Of a stretch of 64,000 nt of DNA, positions 8,833 to 16,717 are shown piece after piece. Position 1 is the stretch's first letter; each line of letters starts with the position of its first letter. The notes under the pieces are model-generated. The model was given only the letters and a program-made list of their open reading frames with translations, ran no database searches and was not told where the DNA came from. This DNA is from Lysobacteraceae bacterium 2PB (lineage in GTDB: Bacteria > Pseudomonadota > Gammaproteobacteria > Xanthomonadales > Xanthomonadaceae), in contig SCMT01000016.1 of the NCBI GenBank assembly GCA_005502915.1, forward strand, positions 1-64,000. Reading direction: 5' to 3'. Made by a program: the position numbers and the translations under genes.

Positions 8833-9723
8833 TCAGACGTCGCCGTCGTTCAGCCAGCCCTCGCCGGTGCCGCGGTTGTAGACGATGTCGGTGTCGAGCA
8901 CCTGCCCGGCCGGGAACGAGTCCTGCGCGCCGAGTCGGGCATAGATCGGGGTGAAGTCCGGACGGGTCGCATCCATCAGCTGTTCGTAGCTGTCGATCAC
9001 GAAATAGGTCTTCTGGTAGGTGTCGATGCGGTAGCGCGTGCGCATGATCCGTTCCATGTCGAAGCCGATGCGGTTGGGCGCGGCGCTTTCCAGGCAGTGG
9101 ATGCTCTCGCCCTTGGAGCTGAGGATTCCGGCGCCGTAGATGCGCAGGCCGCCGGCCTCGCGGATCAGTCCGAATTCGACCGTGTACCAGTACAGCCGGG
9201 TCAGGTTGACCAGCGCGTCCTGGCCGATGCCGTGCGCCTTCACCCCGCCTGCCCCGTAGGCCTGCATGTAGTCGGCGAACACCGGGTTCATCAGCAGCGG
9301 CACGTGGCCGAACAGGTCGTGGAACAGGTCCGGCTCGGCCAGGTAGTCCAGCTGTTCGGGCTTGCGGATCCACCAGGTCACCGGGAAGCGGCGGTTGGCC
9401 AGGTGCTCGAAGAAGGTCAGCTCGGGCAGCAGGCCCTCCACGCCGATCAGCTCCCAGCCGGTGGCGGCGCGGAGCATGCGGTTGAGGTCGTCGAACTTCG
9501 GGATCCGCCCGGCGCTCATGCCCATCGCCTGCTGGGTGCGCAGGAACTCGTCGCTGGCCCGGCCGACCAGGATCGTCTGCTGGCGCTCGAACAGGGTCGC
9601 CCAGACCCGGTGGTCGGTTTCCGTGTACTGGTCCCAGGGCTGCTCGACCACGGCCGTGGTGTAGACCGGGACGTAGCCCTTGTCGGTCATCTGGTGCTCG
9701 ACGCGTTGCGGGACGGCGTTCAT
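8833..9723 (-). CDS. phhA: Phenylalanine-4-hydroxylase
   Basis: A 296-residue bacterial aromatic amino acid hydroxylase converting phenylalanine to tyrosine with a reduced pterin and oxygen. The iron ligands are visible: His135 and His140 in HDLFGHVP, and Glu183 in YWYTVEFGLI. The length fits single-domain bacterial enzymes without the ACT regulatory domain of animal homologues. No phhB (pterin carbinolamine dehydratase) is next to it. A divergently transcribed Lrp/AsnC regulator starts 139 bases away and probably controls it; a strong hairpin follows the gene. Confidence 0.96.
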   Translation of the reverse strand: MNAVPQRVEHQMTDKGYVPVYTTAVVEQPWDQYTETDHRVWATLFERQQTILVGRASDEFLRTQQAMGMSAGRIPKFDDLNRMLRAATGWELIGVEGLLPELTFFEHLANRRFPVTWWIRKPEQLDYLAEPDLFHDLFGHVPLLMNPVFADYMQAYGAGGVKAHGIGQDALVNLTRLYWYTVEFGLIREAGGLRIYGAGILSSKGESIHCLESAAPNRIGFDMERIMRTRYRIDTYQKTYFVIDSYEQLMDATRPDFTPIYARLGAQDSFPAGQVLDTDIVYNRGTGEGWLNDGDV

Positions 9724-9781
9724 GGCGGATTCCTTGCGCGTTGGGCCTGGCGGGGGATCCGCACACTCTAGGCCTGTTTTC

Positions 9782-9859
9782 GCGCAACAGGCTTGCGTTG
9801 TTGCGCTGAAAGGCGATCAATGCGCAATAATCAGTCGGTAACAGCAATCAAGGCGCAAC
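9782..9859. promoter_or_regulatory. Shared phhA/lrp control region with GCGCAA half-sites
   Basis: Between phhA and the Lrp-like gene lies an inverted repeat, GCGCAACA (9782-9789) and TGTTGCGC (9799-9806). Further GCGCAA copies follow at 9822-9827 (TGCGCAATAA) and 9853-9858 (GCGCAACG). A candidate promoter for the regulator gene (-35-like TTGCGC 9801-9806, -10-like AATAAT 9826-9831, spacing 19) overlaps these sites. Repeated half-sites across a divergent promoter fit an Lrp-family octamer wrapping DNA, with autoregulation and control of phhA. Confidence 0.6.
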
Positions 9860-9862
9860 GAT

Positions 9863-10336
9863 ATGCCGTCCATCGAGCTCGACCGTACCGACCTGCTGCT
9901 GCTGGCGGAACTCCAGCGCGGCGCCCGCCTGACCAATGCCGAGCTGGCCGAACGCGTCCATCTCTCGCCCTCGGCCTGCCTGCGCCGGGTGCAGCGGCTG
10001 GAGCGCGAGGGGGTGATCGCCGGCTACCGCGCCGAGGTCGACCCCGAGCGCCTGGGCCTGGGCCTGCAGGCCTTCGTCCGTGTGCAGCTGCGCCACCACG
10101 AGGCCGCTGCCGTCGCCGCCTTCGGCGAATTCGTGAACGCCTGGGACGAGGTCGTCACCTGCCACGCGCTCACCGGCGACATGGACTACCTGCTGCACGT
10201 GGTCGTGCAGGACCTCGAACACTTCTCGCGCTTCCTGCTCGACCGCCTCCTCACCCAGGCCGGCGTCGCCGACGTGAACTCCAGCTTCGTCCTGCGCACG
10301 GTGAAGGCGTTCAAGGGGATGCCGCTGGGGCGGTAG
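9863..10336 (+). CDS. Lrp/AsnC family transcriptional regulator
   Basis: A 157-residue regulator. Residues 1-60 form the AsnC-type helix-turn-helix (LDRTDLLLLAELQRGARLTN..., LSPSACLRRVQRLEREGVI), and residues about 68-150 form the RAM/ACT-like ligand domain with TGDMDYLLHVVVQDLEHFSRFL. Lrp-type proteins sense amino acids. Divergent placement next to phhA suggests that it senses phenylalanine or tyrosine and regulates phhA and itself. Leucine-responsive Lrp itself is less likely, given the local context. Confidence 0.92.
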   Translation: MPSIELDRTDLLLLAELQRGARLTNAELAERVHLSPSACLRRVQRLEREGVIAGYRAEVDPERLGLGLQAFVRVQLRHHEAAAVAAFGEFVNAWDEVVTCHALTGDMDYLLHVVVQDLEHFSRFLLDRLLTQAGVADVNSSFVLRTVKAFKGMPLGR

Positions 10337-10344
10337 GTCCCGCA

Positions 10345-10362
10345 CGCCTGCGGCCGCAGGCG
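10345..10362. terminator. Short hairpin between convergent genes
   Basis: CGCCTGC (10345-10351) pairs perfectly with GCAGGCG (10356-10362) around a GGCC loop. It sits between the convergent 3' ends of the Lrp-like gene and the response regulator. There is no U tract, so a role as a bidirectional terminator is only suggested. Confidence 0.4.
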
Positions 10363-10368
10363 ACGGAC

Positions 10369-11103
10369 TCAGTCCATGGTGTCGCCCAGGCCGAACGCCT
10401 CGCGCACGCGGGCGCGGTGGCTGCGTCCGGAATGCAGCTGGAGGCCATCGGCCAATGTCAGCCGGTAGCGTCCCGAGGCCTGCGGTTCGACCGTGCGTAC
10501 CGCCGAGATGCGCACGATGTGGGAACGATGGATCCGGACGAAGCGCGCGGGATCCAGTTGCGTTTCGATCCAGGCCATCGGCCGTCGCAGCACGTAGCTG
10601 CGGCCTTCGCTGAAGATCTCCAGGTAATTGGCCTGGGCCAGGATCCGGTCGATGCGCTCCACTTCGACCAGCCTGATCCGCCGACCGGTCGGCAGCGGCA
10701 GTCGTTCCGGAAATACCGGAGTCGTCGTGCCGTCCTCAGCGGTTCGACGGGCGCGCAGCCTCGCCACGGCCGCCATCAGGCGCGCCTGGGACACCGGTTT
10801 GACCAGATAGTCCACCGCATCCACGTCGAAGGCCTGCACCGCGTACTCCGAATAGGCCGTGACGAAGACGATCCCCGGACGGGGCGGCGGCAGCGCAGCG
10901 AGCGCCGAAAATCCGTCGCCTTCGGGCATCTCGATGTCCAGGAAGATCGCATCGATGTTGCCTCCGGCCACCGCCTGCAGCACTTCGTCCGCGCTCTCGC
11001 AGCGGGCGACGATCTCGATCCCGGGATCGCCTGACAGCAGCCGGCACACCCGCGTCCGCGCGAGCGGTTCATCGTCTGCCACGACCACGCGCAAGCGGTT
11101 CAT
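10369..11103 (-). CDS. LytTR-type DNA-binding response regulator (AlgR-like)
   Basis: A 244-residue response regulator. The receiver domain (about residues 1-125) shows the acidic pocket DDEP at 10-13, the phosphoacceptor Asp56 in FLDIEMP, and a conserved Lys in YLVKPV. The C-terminal LytTR domain (about 140-240) includes VERIDRILAQANYLEIFSEGR and FVRIHRSHIVR. Its start overlaps the stop of the upstream histidine kinase by 4 bases, so the two form a two-component pair. AlgR-type regulators control envelope and surface functions in relatives; no target is evident here. Confidence 0.93.
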   Translation of the reverse strand: MNRLRVVVADDEPLARTRVCRLLSGDPGIEIVARCESADEVLQAVAGGNIDAIFLDIEMPEGDGFSALAALPPPRPGIVFVTAYSEYAVQAFDVDAVDYLVKPVSQARLMAAVARLRARRTAEDGTTTPVFPERLPLPTGRRIRLVEVERIDRILAQANYLEIFSEGRSYVLRRPMAWIETQLDPARFVRIHRSHIVRISAVRTVEPQASGRYRLTLADGLQLHSGRSHRARVREAFGLGDTMD

Positions 11104-12212
11104 GGCGGCAGGACCGCGCTTGATCGTTCCATCGAGACGCCAGCAGGCAGTACGGGCGTCGACGAAAACGGCAGGTCCAGGCTGACGCGGGTGCCGGCAC
11201 CGGCCGCATCCCGGGCCAGCACCAGCCCGAAGTCGTCGCCGTAGAGGCAGTGCAGGCGTGCCTGGGTGTTGCGCATGCCGATGCCGTGGCCCTGGCCGGG
11301 TGCCGATGGTGCGCCGTCATCCTCGATGTCCAGCCGAAGCCGATGCCCGTCCCTGCGGGCGCGGATGCGGACGCGGCCGGGTTCGCGTCGTCGTGCGATC
11401 GAATGCACGATGGCATTCTCGGCAAGCGGCTGCAGGATCAGGATCGGCACATGGGCCTGCGTGCAGTCCGGTGCGACATCCCATTCCACCTGCAGCCGCG
11501 GGCCGAGTCGTACGCGCTCGATGTCGAGGTAGTGCGCCAGCAGTTCCAGCTCGTCGCGTAACGGGGTTTCCTGCTCGCTCGAGCGATAGAGGCTGCGCCG
11601 CAGCAGCGCCGAGAGCCCGACCAGCATCCGGTCCGCGGCCTCGGCGTCGTGATGCACCATCTCCGCGATCGAATTGAGGGTGTTGAACAGGAAGTGCGGA
11701 TTGAGCTGCGCGGTCAGCGCTTCAAGCCGTGCGCCGGTGAGTCGCGACTGCAGCTCGGCGATCTGCAGGTCGTGCTGGCGACTGCGCTCGTACAGCAGCA
11801 ATCCGTGGCCGACCGCGAGGATCAGCAGAACGATCAGCAGATTGTTGCGCAGGCTGGTATCGACCACGTCGAGGAATGGCGGCAGATCTGCATACCACTC
11901 GAAGAACGGATTGGTCGCACTGACGTAGGCGGCCATGGCCACGATCGTTGCCAGCGTGCCGGTGGACAGCGCAGCCACCGATCGCACGGGCGCCTTGCGG
12001 CCGAGCGGCCAGCGTCGCACCAGCCACAGCAGCAGGTAGCTCAAGGGAATCCAGGGCAGGTAGCCGCCCATGCAGTAGACGAGTGCGTCGAAGTAGGCCA
12101 GCGCGATGCCGGCCTCGCGGTTCCAGCGCAGCAACTGCTCGGCGGCGACGAAGGCATAGCTCATCCAGCCGACGGTCAGCAGCAGCCAGATTCGGGAGGG
12201 GGGCAATCGCAT
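11100..12212 (-). CDS. LytS/AlgZ-type membrane sensor histidine kinase
   Basis: A 370-residue kinase with four N-terminal hydrophobic segments (about residues 9-25, 37-65, 80-98, 125-141), a coiled linker, the His_kinase motif with His173 in NPHFLFNTLNSIAEM, and a GHKL ATPase domain (about 255-350) with PLAENAI and GHGIGMRNTQARL. The architecture is that of AlgZ/LytS kinases without a large periplasmic sensor. The phospho-transfer partner is the LytTR regulator encoded immediately downstream. Confidence 0.93.
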   Translation of the reverse strand: MRLPPSRIWLLLTVGWMSYAFVAAEQLLRWNREAGIALAYFDALVYCMGGYLPWIPLSYLLLWLVRRWPLGRKAPVRSVAALSTGTLATIVAMAAYVSATNPFFEWYADLPPFLDVVDTSLRNNLLIVLLILAVGHGLLLYERSRQHDLQIAELQSRLTGARLEALTAQLNPHFLFNTLNSIAEMVHHDAEAADRMLVGLSALLRRSLYRSSEQETPLRDELELLAHYLDIERVRLGPRLQVEWDVAPDCTQAHVPILILQPLAENAIVHSIARRREPGRVRIRARRDGHRLRLDIEDDGAPSAPGQGHGIGMRNTQARLHCLYGDDFGLVLARDAAGAGTRVSLDLPFSSTPVLPAGVSMERSSAVLPP

Positions 12213-12590
12213 CCGGGAACGCTATCGGAGGCACGGGCCGTGCGCAACGCGAGCGATGCCGTTCGCATACGCCCGCGTGGCGTTCGTCCCGCCACGCTTG
12301 AACGGAGGCCTCCGCTGCGGTGTCCTGTGCGTGTCGAGCGACGTGCGTGATGCCCGCCGGGCGGGTATCGCGGATCGTCCGTCGCAATTCCCCTGCCGGC
12401 GGCAGTCGCCGCGGTCGTGGCGCATCGGATCGGGTGGTCCGGCCTGGAAAGTCGTTTTCCTCCAGGACCTGCCCGCCCCGTGCGCGACGGTTCGCGAAGG
12501 CTGTCGTCTGCATGCGAAGGACGCTTCGCGATGGCCGCTCCAGCGGTGCATCGCCGCTCTGCGCACGACAGGTTCGCCAGTGGACATGCG
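12213..12590. other. Gene-free region upstream of the histidine kinase
   Basis: The roughly 380 bases between the histidine-kinase start and the hairpin after the M28 peptidase gene contain open frames only as by-products of GC content. No frame has a ribosome site together with a recognisable product. The kinase promoter must lie in the left part, but I could not assign clear boxes. Confidence 0.5.
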
Positions 12591-12621
12591 CCTGGCGGGC
12601 GGGCTGGTCCCGTCCGCCAGG
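12591..12621 (-). terminator. Hairpin after the M28 peptidase gene
   Basis: CCTGGCGGGCGGG (12591-12603) pairs with CCCGTCCGCCAGG (12609-12621) around a CTGGT loop: 13 bp with one wobble. It begins 10 bases after the peptidase stop codon. No U run follows. Confidence 0.5.
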
Positions 12622-12630
12622 TGTCCGCGT

Positions 12631-14307
12631 TCAGCCCCTGCCGAACTTCCCGCCGAAGAAATCCCCGGCATTCCACGTCGGCCGGTCTTTCGCGTCGCCG
12701 ACGATGCGCGCGATCCGCGCGTTGAGCGCAGCCAGCCGCACGGCATCGCTCCACACGATCGGCAACGTCGACTCGTCGCTGGGCTGGTGGTAGTGCTTGC
12801 GCAGGAAATTCTGCAGCGCCCGCTTCGGATCGCGCTCGCCGTCGGCGCTGACCATGCCGCCCATCAGGTAGACCGCTGGTATGCCGGCGCGGATGAAGGC
12901 GTACTGGTCGCTGCGCACGAACACCACGTCCTCCGGGAATGGATCGGGCGACTGCGCCACCGCGACTTCCTTCGCCGCCATGTCCAGCGCCTGCCTGAGC
13001 GAAGAATGCTCCACGCCCACCGGCACCACGTCCTTGCTCGGCGCCAGCAGCACCGGCATGTCGATGTTGATGTTCGCGACCATCGTGCCGGCCGCCGTCG
13101 TCGGGTGTGTGGCGAACCATTCCGCGCCCAGCAGGCCCTTTTCCTCGGCGGTCGTCGCGACGAACAGCGTGCCGCGTTTCGGCGCCGGGCCGGCCTTCAG
13201 CGCGCGCGCCGCTTCCAGCATGATCGCCACGCCCAGGGCATTGTCGAGCGCGCCGTTGCGGATGGCGTCGCCCTCCACCGCCGCCCCGATCCCGATGTGG
13301 TCCAGGTGCGCGGTGAACACGGTGGATTCGCCGGCCAGCACCGGCTCGCCGCCGGGCAGCGCGGCGACGACGTTGCGCGATTCGATCGGCTTCAGCGTGG
13401 TGCGTCCGGCCAGGGTCAGCGTCCCCGGCAGCGCGAAGCCCTTCAGCGTGCCCGCGCGTGCCTCGTCGAACAGCTGCGCCGCCGTGCGCGGCCCGTCGGC
13501 GAACACCAGGTCCGCGCTGGCCGCGCTCACATGGGCGATGCCCTGCAGTTCCGGGAAGGTCCACAGGCCCTTGCCGTCCGCACCGCGCAGGCGCATCGAC
13601 GATTCCTGCCAGTTCGCCGCATCCTGCGCCCACGGGCTGCCCGCCTCGTCCTCGGGCGTGTTGACGAACACCGCGCCCACCGCGCCGCGCGCGACCAGGG
13701 CACGCAGCTTCTCGCGCGAGGAGCTGTGGAACGCGCGGCGATCGTTATCGAAGCGCGCCGGCGCGCCACCGAACACCACCGCGATCCTGCCCTTCAGGTC
13801 GAGGCCGGCGAAATCGTCGTGATCGAGTTCCGGCGCATGCACGCCCTGGCCGACGAACACCGCCGGCGCTTCGACGCGATGCTGCGCCGCGTTGAAATTC
13901 GCCGCCGGCAGGAACTGGTCCTGGAAGCGCAGCGCGATCTCGCGCCCGTTGCGCTTGACCTTCAGTTCCGCGCCTTCCTTCGCGATGCGTCCTTCCAGCA
14001 GCGGCACGGCCTGGAAGTAGCTGCCGTTCTCGCCGGCCGGCGACAGGCCGATCTCGCGGAACCGCTTCGCCACGTACTCGGCGGCCAGATCGAACCCGCG
14101 CGTGCCGGTCTCGCGGCCTTCCATGCGGTCGTCGGCGAGTTGCTTCACATCCTCGGCGATGCGCCGCTCGGCATCGGTCTTCGGCACCGGCGCCACTTCG
14201 GTCGGCGTCGGTGCCGAGACCTGCAGCGCCGGCTTGGCGGGCGCCGCTTCCTCGCGCTGGCAGGCGACGAGCGCGAGGAGCAGCAGGGCGAATGCGGATC
14301 GGGACAT
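12631..14307 (-). CDS. M28 family metallopeptidase, probable lipoprotein
   Basis: A 558-residue exported zinc aminopeptidase-like protein. The N-terminus MSRSAFALLLLALVACQ is a lipoprotein signal with the acylated Cys16. A protease-associated domain (about residues 130-280) is inserted before the M28 catalytic core, which shows metal-binding and catalytic motifs HLDHIG (near 331), GALDNALG (near 352), EEKGLLGAE (near 389) and INIDMP. It probably releases N-terminal residues from peptides in the periplasm or at the outer membrane. The ATG at 14307 was preferred (GGAA 6 bases upstream) over an in-frame ATG at 14319. Confidence 0.9.
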   Translation of the reverse strand: MSRSAFALLLLALVACQREEAAPAKPALQVSAPTPTEVAPVPKTDAERRIAEDVKQLADDRMEGRETGTRGFDLAAEYVAKRFREIGLSPAGENGSYFQAVPLLEGRIAKEGAELKVKRNGREIALRFQDQFLPAANFNAAQHRVEAPAVFVGQGVHAPELDHDDFAGLDLKGRIAVVFGGAPARFDNDRRAFHSSSREKLRALVARGAVGAVFVNTPEDEAGSPWAQDAANWQESSMRLRGADGKGLWTFPELQGIAHVSAASADLVFADGPRTAAQLFDEARAGTLKGFALPGTLTLAGRTTLKPIESRNVVAALPGGEPVLAGESTVFTAHLDHIGIGAAVEGDAIRNGALDNALGVAIMLEAARALKAGPAPKRGTLFVATTAEEKGLLGAEWFATHPTTAAGTMVANINIDMPVLLAPSKDVVPVGVEHSSLRQALDMAAKEVAVAQSPDPFPEDVVFVRSDQYAFIRAGIPAVYLMGGMVSADGERDPKRALQNFLRKHYHQPSDESTLPIVWSDAVRLAALNARIARIVGDAKDRPTWNAGDFFGGKFGRG

Positions 14308-14419
14308 CGGCGATTCCATGGGCGGCGGCGAGGACGGGACGCTAGCACCCGCCGTGTGCCGGGACAACGGACCCTGCGCTGCCGGCGTAAGATCGAACGG
14401 GTCCGCATGGAGATCCTGC

Positions 14420-15064
14420 ATGACCGCCGGTACGACCACCATCGCCACGCCGCCCTCGCCCATCGAACGCAAGCTGCTGCTCGCCATCGCGATCCTCGCC
14501 CTGCTCGTGTCCGGCATCGACCCGAAGGACCGGCTGACCTGGCTGCTCGAAGTGGTCTGGGTGATCGTCGCCATCCCGATCATCGCCTTGAACTGGACGC
14601 GCTTCCCGCTGACTCGCCTGCTCTGCTGGCTGCTGGTCGCGCACGCGCTGGTGCTGATCCATGGCGGTGCGTACACCTATGCCGAGACGCCGCTGGGCTT
14701 CTGGCTGCGCGACAGTTTCGGGTTCGAGCGGAATCCCTGGGATCGCGTCGGCCACCTCATGCAAGGGTTCGTGCCCGCGATCCTCGCCCGCGAGCTGCTG
14801 CTGCGCTGCACGCCGCTGCGCCGCGGCGGCTGGCTGGTCTACCTCGTCCTCGCCGCCTGCCTCAGCTTCAGTGCGTTCTTCGAGCTGATCGAATGGTGGG
14901 CCGCGCTGATCTACGGCGCCGATGCCGACGCCTTCCTCGCCACCCAGGGCGACCAGTGGGACACCCAGTGGGACATGTTCCTCTGCCTGTGCGGCGCGGC
15001 GGCCTCGCTGCTGCTGTGGTCGCGCCTGCACGATCGCCAGCTGGGCGGCGCAGCGCCGGACTGA
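14420..15064 (+). CDS. DUF2238 (YjdF-like) membrane protein
   Basis: A 214-residue protein with about six hydrophobic segments. Polar motifs characteristic of DUF2238 are visible: WDRVGHLMQGFVPA (about 111-124), FFELIEWWAAL (about 153-163) and GDQWDTQWDMFLC (about 176-188). The conserved acidic and His residues in the membrane segments suggest a channel or enzyme function, but none is established. A ribosome site GGAG lies 7 bases before the ATG at 14420; longer in-frame starts run antisense through the peptidase gene and were rejected. Confidence 0.88.
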   Translation: MTAGTTTIATPPSPIERKLLLAIAILALLVSGIDPKDRLTWLLEVVWVIVAIPIIALNWTRFPLTRLLCWLLVAHALVLIHGGAYTYAETPLGFWLRDSFGFERNPWDRVGHLMQGFVPAILARELLLRCTPLRRGGWLVYLVLAACLSFSAFFELIEWWAALIYGADADAFLATQGDQWDTQWDMFLCLCGAAASLLLWSRLHDRQLGGAAPD

Positions 15065-15070
15065 AACGAC

Positions 15071-15094
15071 GACGGCCGCCCTGAGGCGGCCGTC
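15071..15094. terminator. Bidirectional intrinsic terminator
   Basis: A perfect 10-bp stem, GACGGCCGCC (15071-15080) with GGCGGCCGTC (15085-15094), around the loop CTGA. It lies 6 bases after the DUF2238 gene and 38 bases after the 3' end of the convergent outer-membrane protein gene. On the minus strand it is followed by GTCGTTTC. Confidence 0.7.
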
Positions 15095-15132
15095 GGGTGC
15101 GGATCAGGCGATCCGCGGTGTCGCGGTGACGA

Positions 15133-15678
15133 TCAGAAGCGGAATTCGCCGCCGAGCGTCAGGGTGCGGATGTCGAAGTCGACATCGTTGATCTCGGCCT
15201 TCTGGTAGTCGTAGTTCAGGCTCAGGCCGAAACGCTCGTTGAAGTCGTAGCCGATGCCGGCGCCGAGGTAGATGTTCGCCGAGTTGTCGTTCTCTTCGTC
15301 GATCTCGACGTCGCCGTCGTTGTCGACGTAGGCGATGTCGGTGTAGGCCAGGCCGCCGCGGCCGCTGATGAAAAAGCCCTTGTGGTCGCCGCCGAAGTTC
15401 TTCTTGCCGACCACGCCGACGCCGAGGGTGTACAGCTGCGCTTCGTCGCCGTCGAACGTGTCGACGCGGTACTGGTTCGCGTAGAAGCCTTCGATGGCGA
15501 TGTTGCTGTTGAAGAAATAGCCGCCGCGGATGCTGAAGGCGGTGTCGCGGTCGTCGATGAGGTCGATGTCCGAGCGACCGACTTCGGCGCGGATGAAACC
15601 GCCGTTGCCTTCGGCAGCGAACGCGGTGGTGGACAGGGAGGCAGCCGCAAGGGCGGCGAGCAGAGCGAGCTTCTTCAT
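15133..15678 (-). CDS. Small outer-membrane beta-barrel protein
   Basis: A 181-residue protein with a classic signal peptide (MKKLALLAALAAASLSTTAFA, cleavage after residue 21). Alternating amphipathic strands follow (FIRAEVGRSDIDL, FSIRGGYFFNS, IAIEGFYANQYRV, FGLSLNYDYQKAEI), and the last strand ends in GGEFRF, the C-terminal Phe needed for outer-membrane insertion. The size fits an 8-stranded barrel of the OmpX/OprF-barrel type. Acidic loops (YVDNDGDVEIDEENDN) may bind cations. The exact function is unknown. It has its own upstream region and a shared terminator, so it is probably monocistronic. Confidence 0.88.
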   Translation of the reverse strand: MKKLALLAALAAASLSTTAFAAEGNGGFIRAEVGRSDIDLIDDRDTAFSIRGGYFFNSNIAIEGFYANQYRVDTFDGDEAQLYTLGVGVVGKKNFGGDHKGFFISGRGGLAYTDIAYVDNDGDVEIDEENDNSANIYLGAGIGYDFNERFGLSLNYDYQKAEINDVDFDIRTLTLGGEFRF

Positions 15679-15840
15679 GAAGTTGTGAACTCTTGGAGAT
15701 GAATGATGTGGGGTCTGGCCATTCGGGCGAACCCTGGCGGGCCGCTTGCGTACGCGGCGCGTGGCCGTCGTCCCGAAGGGAGGCGAACGATAGGTGGCCT
15801 GGCGTGTGCTGTCAATAATTCGTTAAATGGCTGTTCATCG

Positions 15841-16635
15841 TCACGAATCCGTGGGCTGCCGTGGCTCCGTGGGGGGTGGGTCGCGGCGCGGAAAGGGCAG
15901 CACCACGCCGCGCTCTTCCGGCGGGCGACGCCACAGCACCGGCACCTCCTCGGGCGGTGGCAATTCGAGTTCGTCGTGCTCGTCGAACGCGGCCTCGTCT
16001 TCCAGGTCCCAGCTGTATTTCTTGCGGGGCGGCAGCGGATCGGCGTGACGGAACAGCAGCGCGCCGAGCACGCCGCCGATCGCGCCGCCGAGGTGCGATT
16101 GCCATGAAACGCCCGGTTCCTGCGGCAGGACGGTGAGGAGCATGCCGCCGTAGAGGAAGAACGCGATCATCGCCGCCGCGATCGACGGCCGGTCGCGGCG
16201 CAGCAGGCCGAGCATGAACACCAGGAACATCAGGCCGTGGGTCAGGCCGCTGGCGCCGAGATGATGCGAGCCGGGATCGCCCAGCAGCCAGGCGCCGAGG
16301 CCCGAAGTCAGCCAGAACAGCGGGAGCGCGCGCAGGGTCGCCTTCGGGTAGACCGCCAGCGCGAGCGTGCCCAGCAGCAGCAGCGAGCCGGCGTTGGCGG
16401 CGATGTGCTCGAACGAGCCGTGCAGCAGCGGTGCGGTGAGGATGCCGAGCAGGCCGGCGGGCTCGCGCGCGGCGACCGTCAGTGCGCGGAAGTCGGCGCC
16501 ATGCTGCAGGGCGAATGCGGCGGCCAGCAGGAGCACGAAGGCCAGGCTGGCGTTGAGCGCGAGGATCAGGCGCCGCCGGTCGGCGGCGCGCTGCGCGGGG
16601 GTATCGGGGACGTCCTCGGGCGTGTGCAGGTCCAT
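15841..16635 (-). CDS. Rhomboid family intramembrane serine protease
   Basis: A 264-residue membrane protein with six predicted helices. The family hallmarks are in place: His72 and Asn81 in HGSFEHIAANA, the nucleophile Ser129 in GASG, and the catalytic His181 in SHLGGAIGG. It cleaves membrane proteins within the bilayer; the substrate is unknown. A cytoplasmic Pro/Glu-rich tail of about 65 residues follows the last helix. A longer in-frame start exists at 16701 but the ATG at 16635 (DLHTPEDV...) gives a normal cytoplasmic N-terminus. Confidence 0.88.
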   Translation of the reverse strand: MDLHTPEDVPDTPAQRAADRRRLILALNASLAFVLLLAAAFALQHGADFRALTVAAREPAGLLGILTAPLLHGSFEHIAANAGSLLLLGTLALAVYPKATLRALPLFWLTSGLGAWLLGDPGSHHLGASGLTHGLMFLVFMLGLLRRDRPSIAAAMIAFFLYGGMLLTVLPQEPGVSWQSHLGGAIGGVLGALLFRHADPLPPRKKYSWDLEDEAAFDEHDELELPPPEEVPVLWRRPPEERGVVLPFPRRDPPPTEPRQPTDS

Positions 16636-16675
16636 GCAGCAACAGATGGTGCCCGGGCGCGGGAAAGCAAGCCCC

Positions 16676-16708
16676 GCCGCCCGCGGAACGGGGCGTTCCA
16701 CGGGTGGC
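16676..16708 (-). terminator. Hairpin downstream of the TerC-family gene
   Basis: GCCGCCCGCGGAACG (16676-16690) and CGTTCCACGGGTGGC (16694-16708) pair over 15 positions with two weak pairs around a GGG loop. The hairpin sits 9 bases after the terC-family stop codon and upstream of the rhomboid start. No U run follows. Confidence 0.45.
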
Positions 16709-16717
16709 GGGCGGACC

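Noticed and set aside
12256-15084. A 942-codon plus-strand frame across the M28 peptidase gene
   Set aside because: It runs antisense to the M28 gene with its zinc motifs, then out of frame through the DUF2238 gene, and shows no domain; it is a composition by-product.
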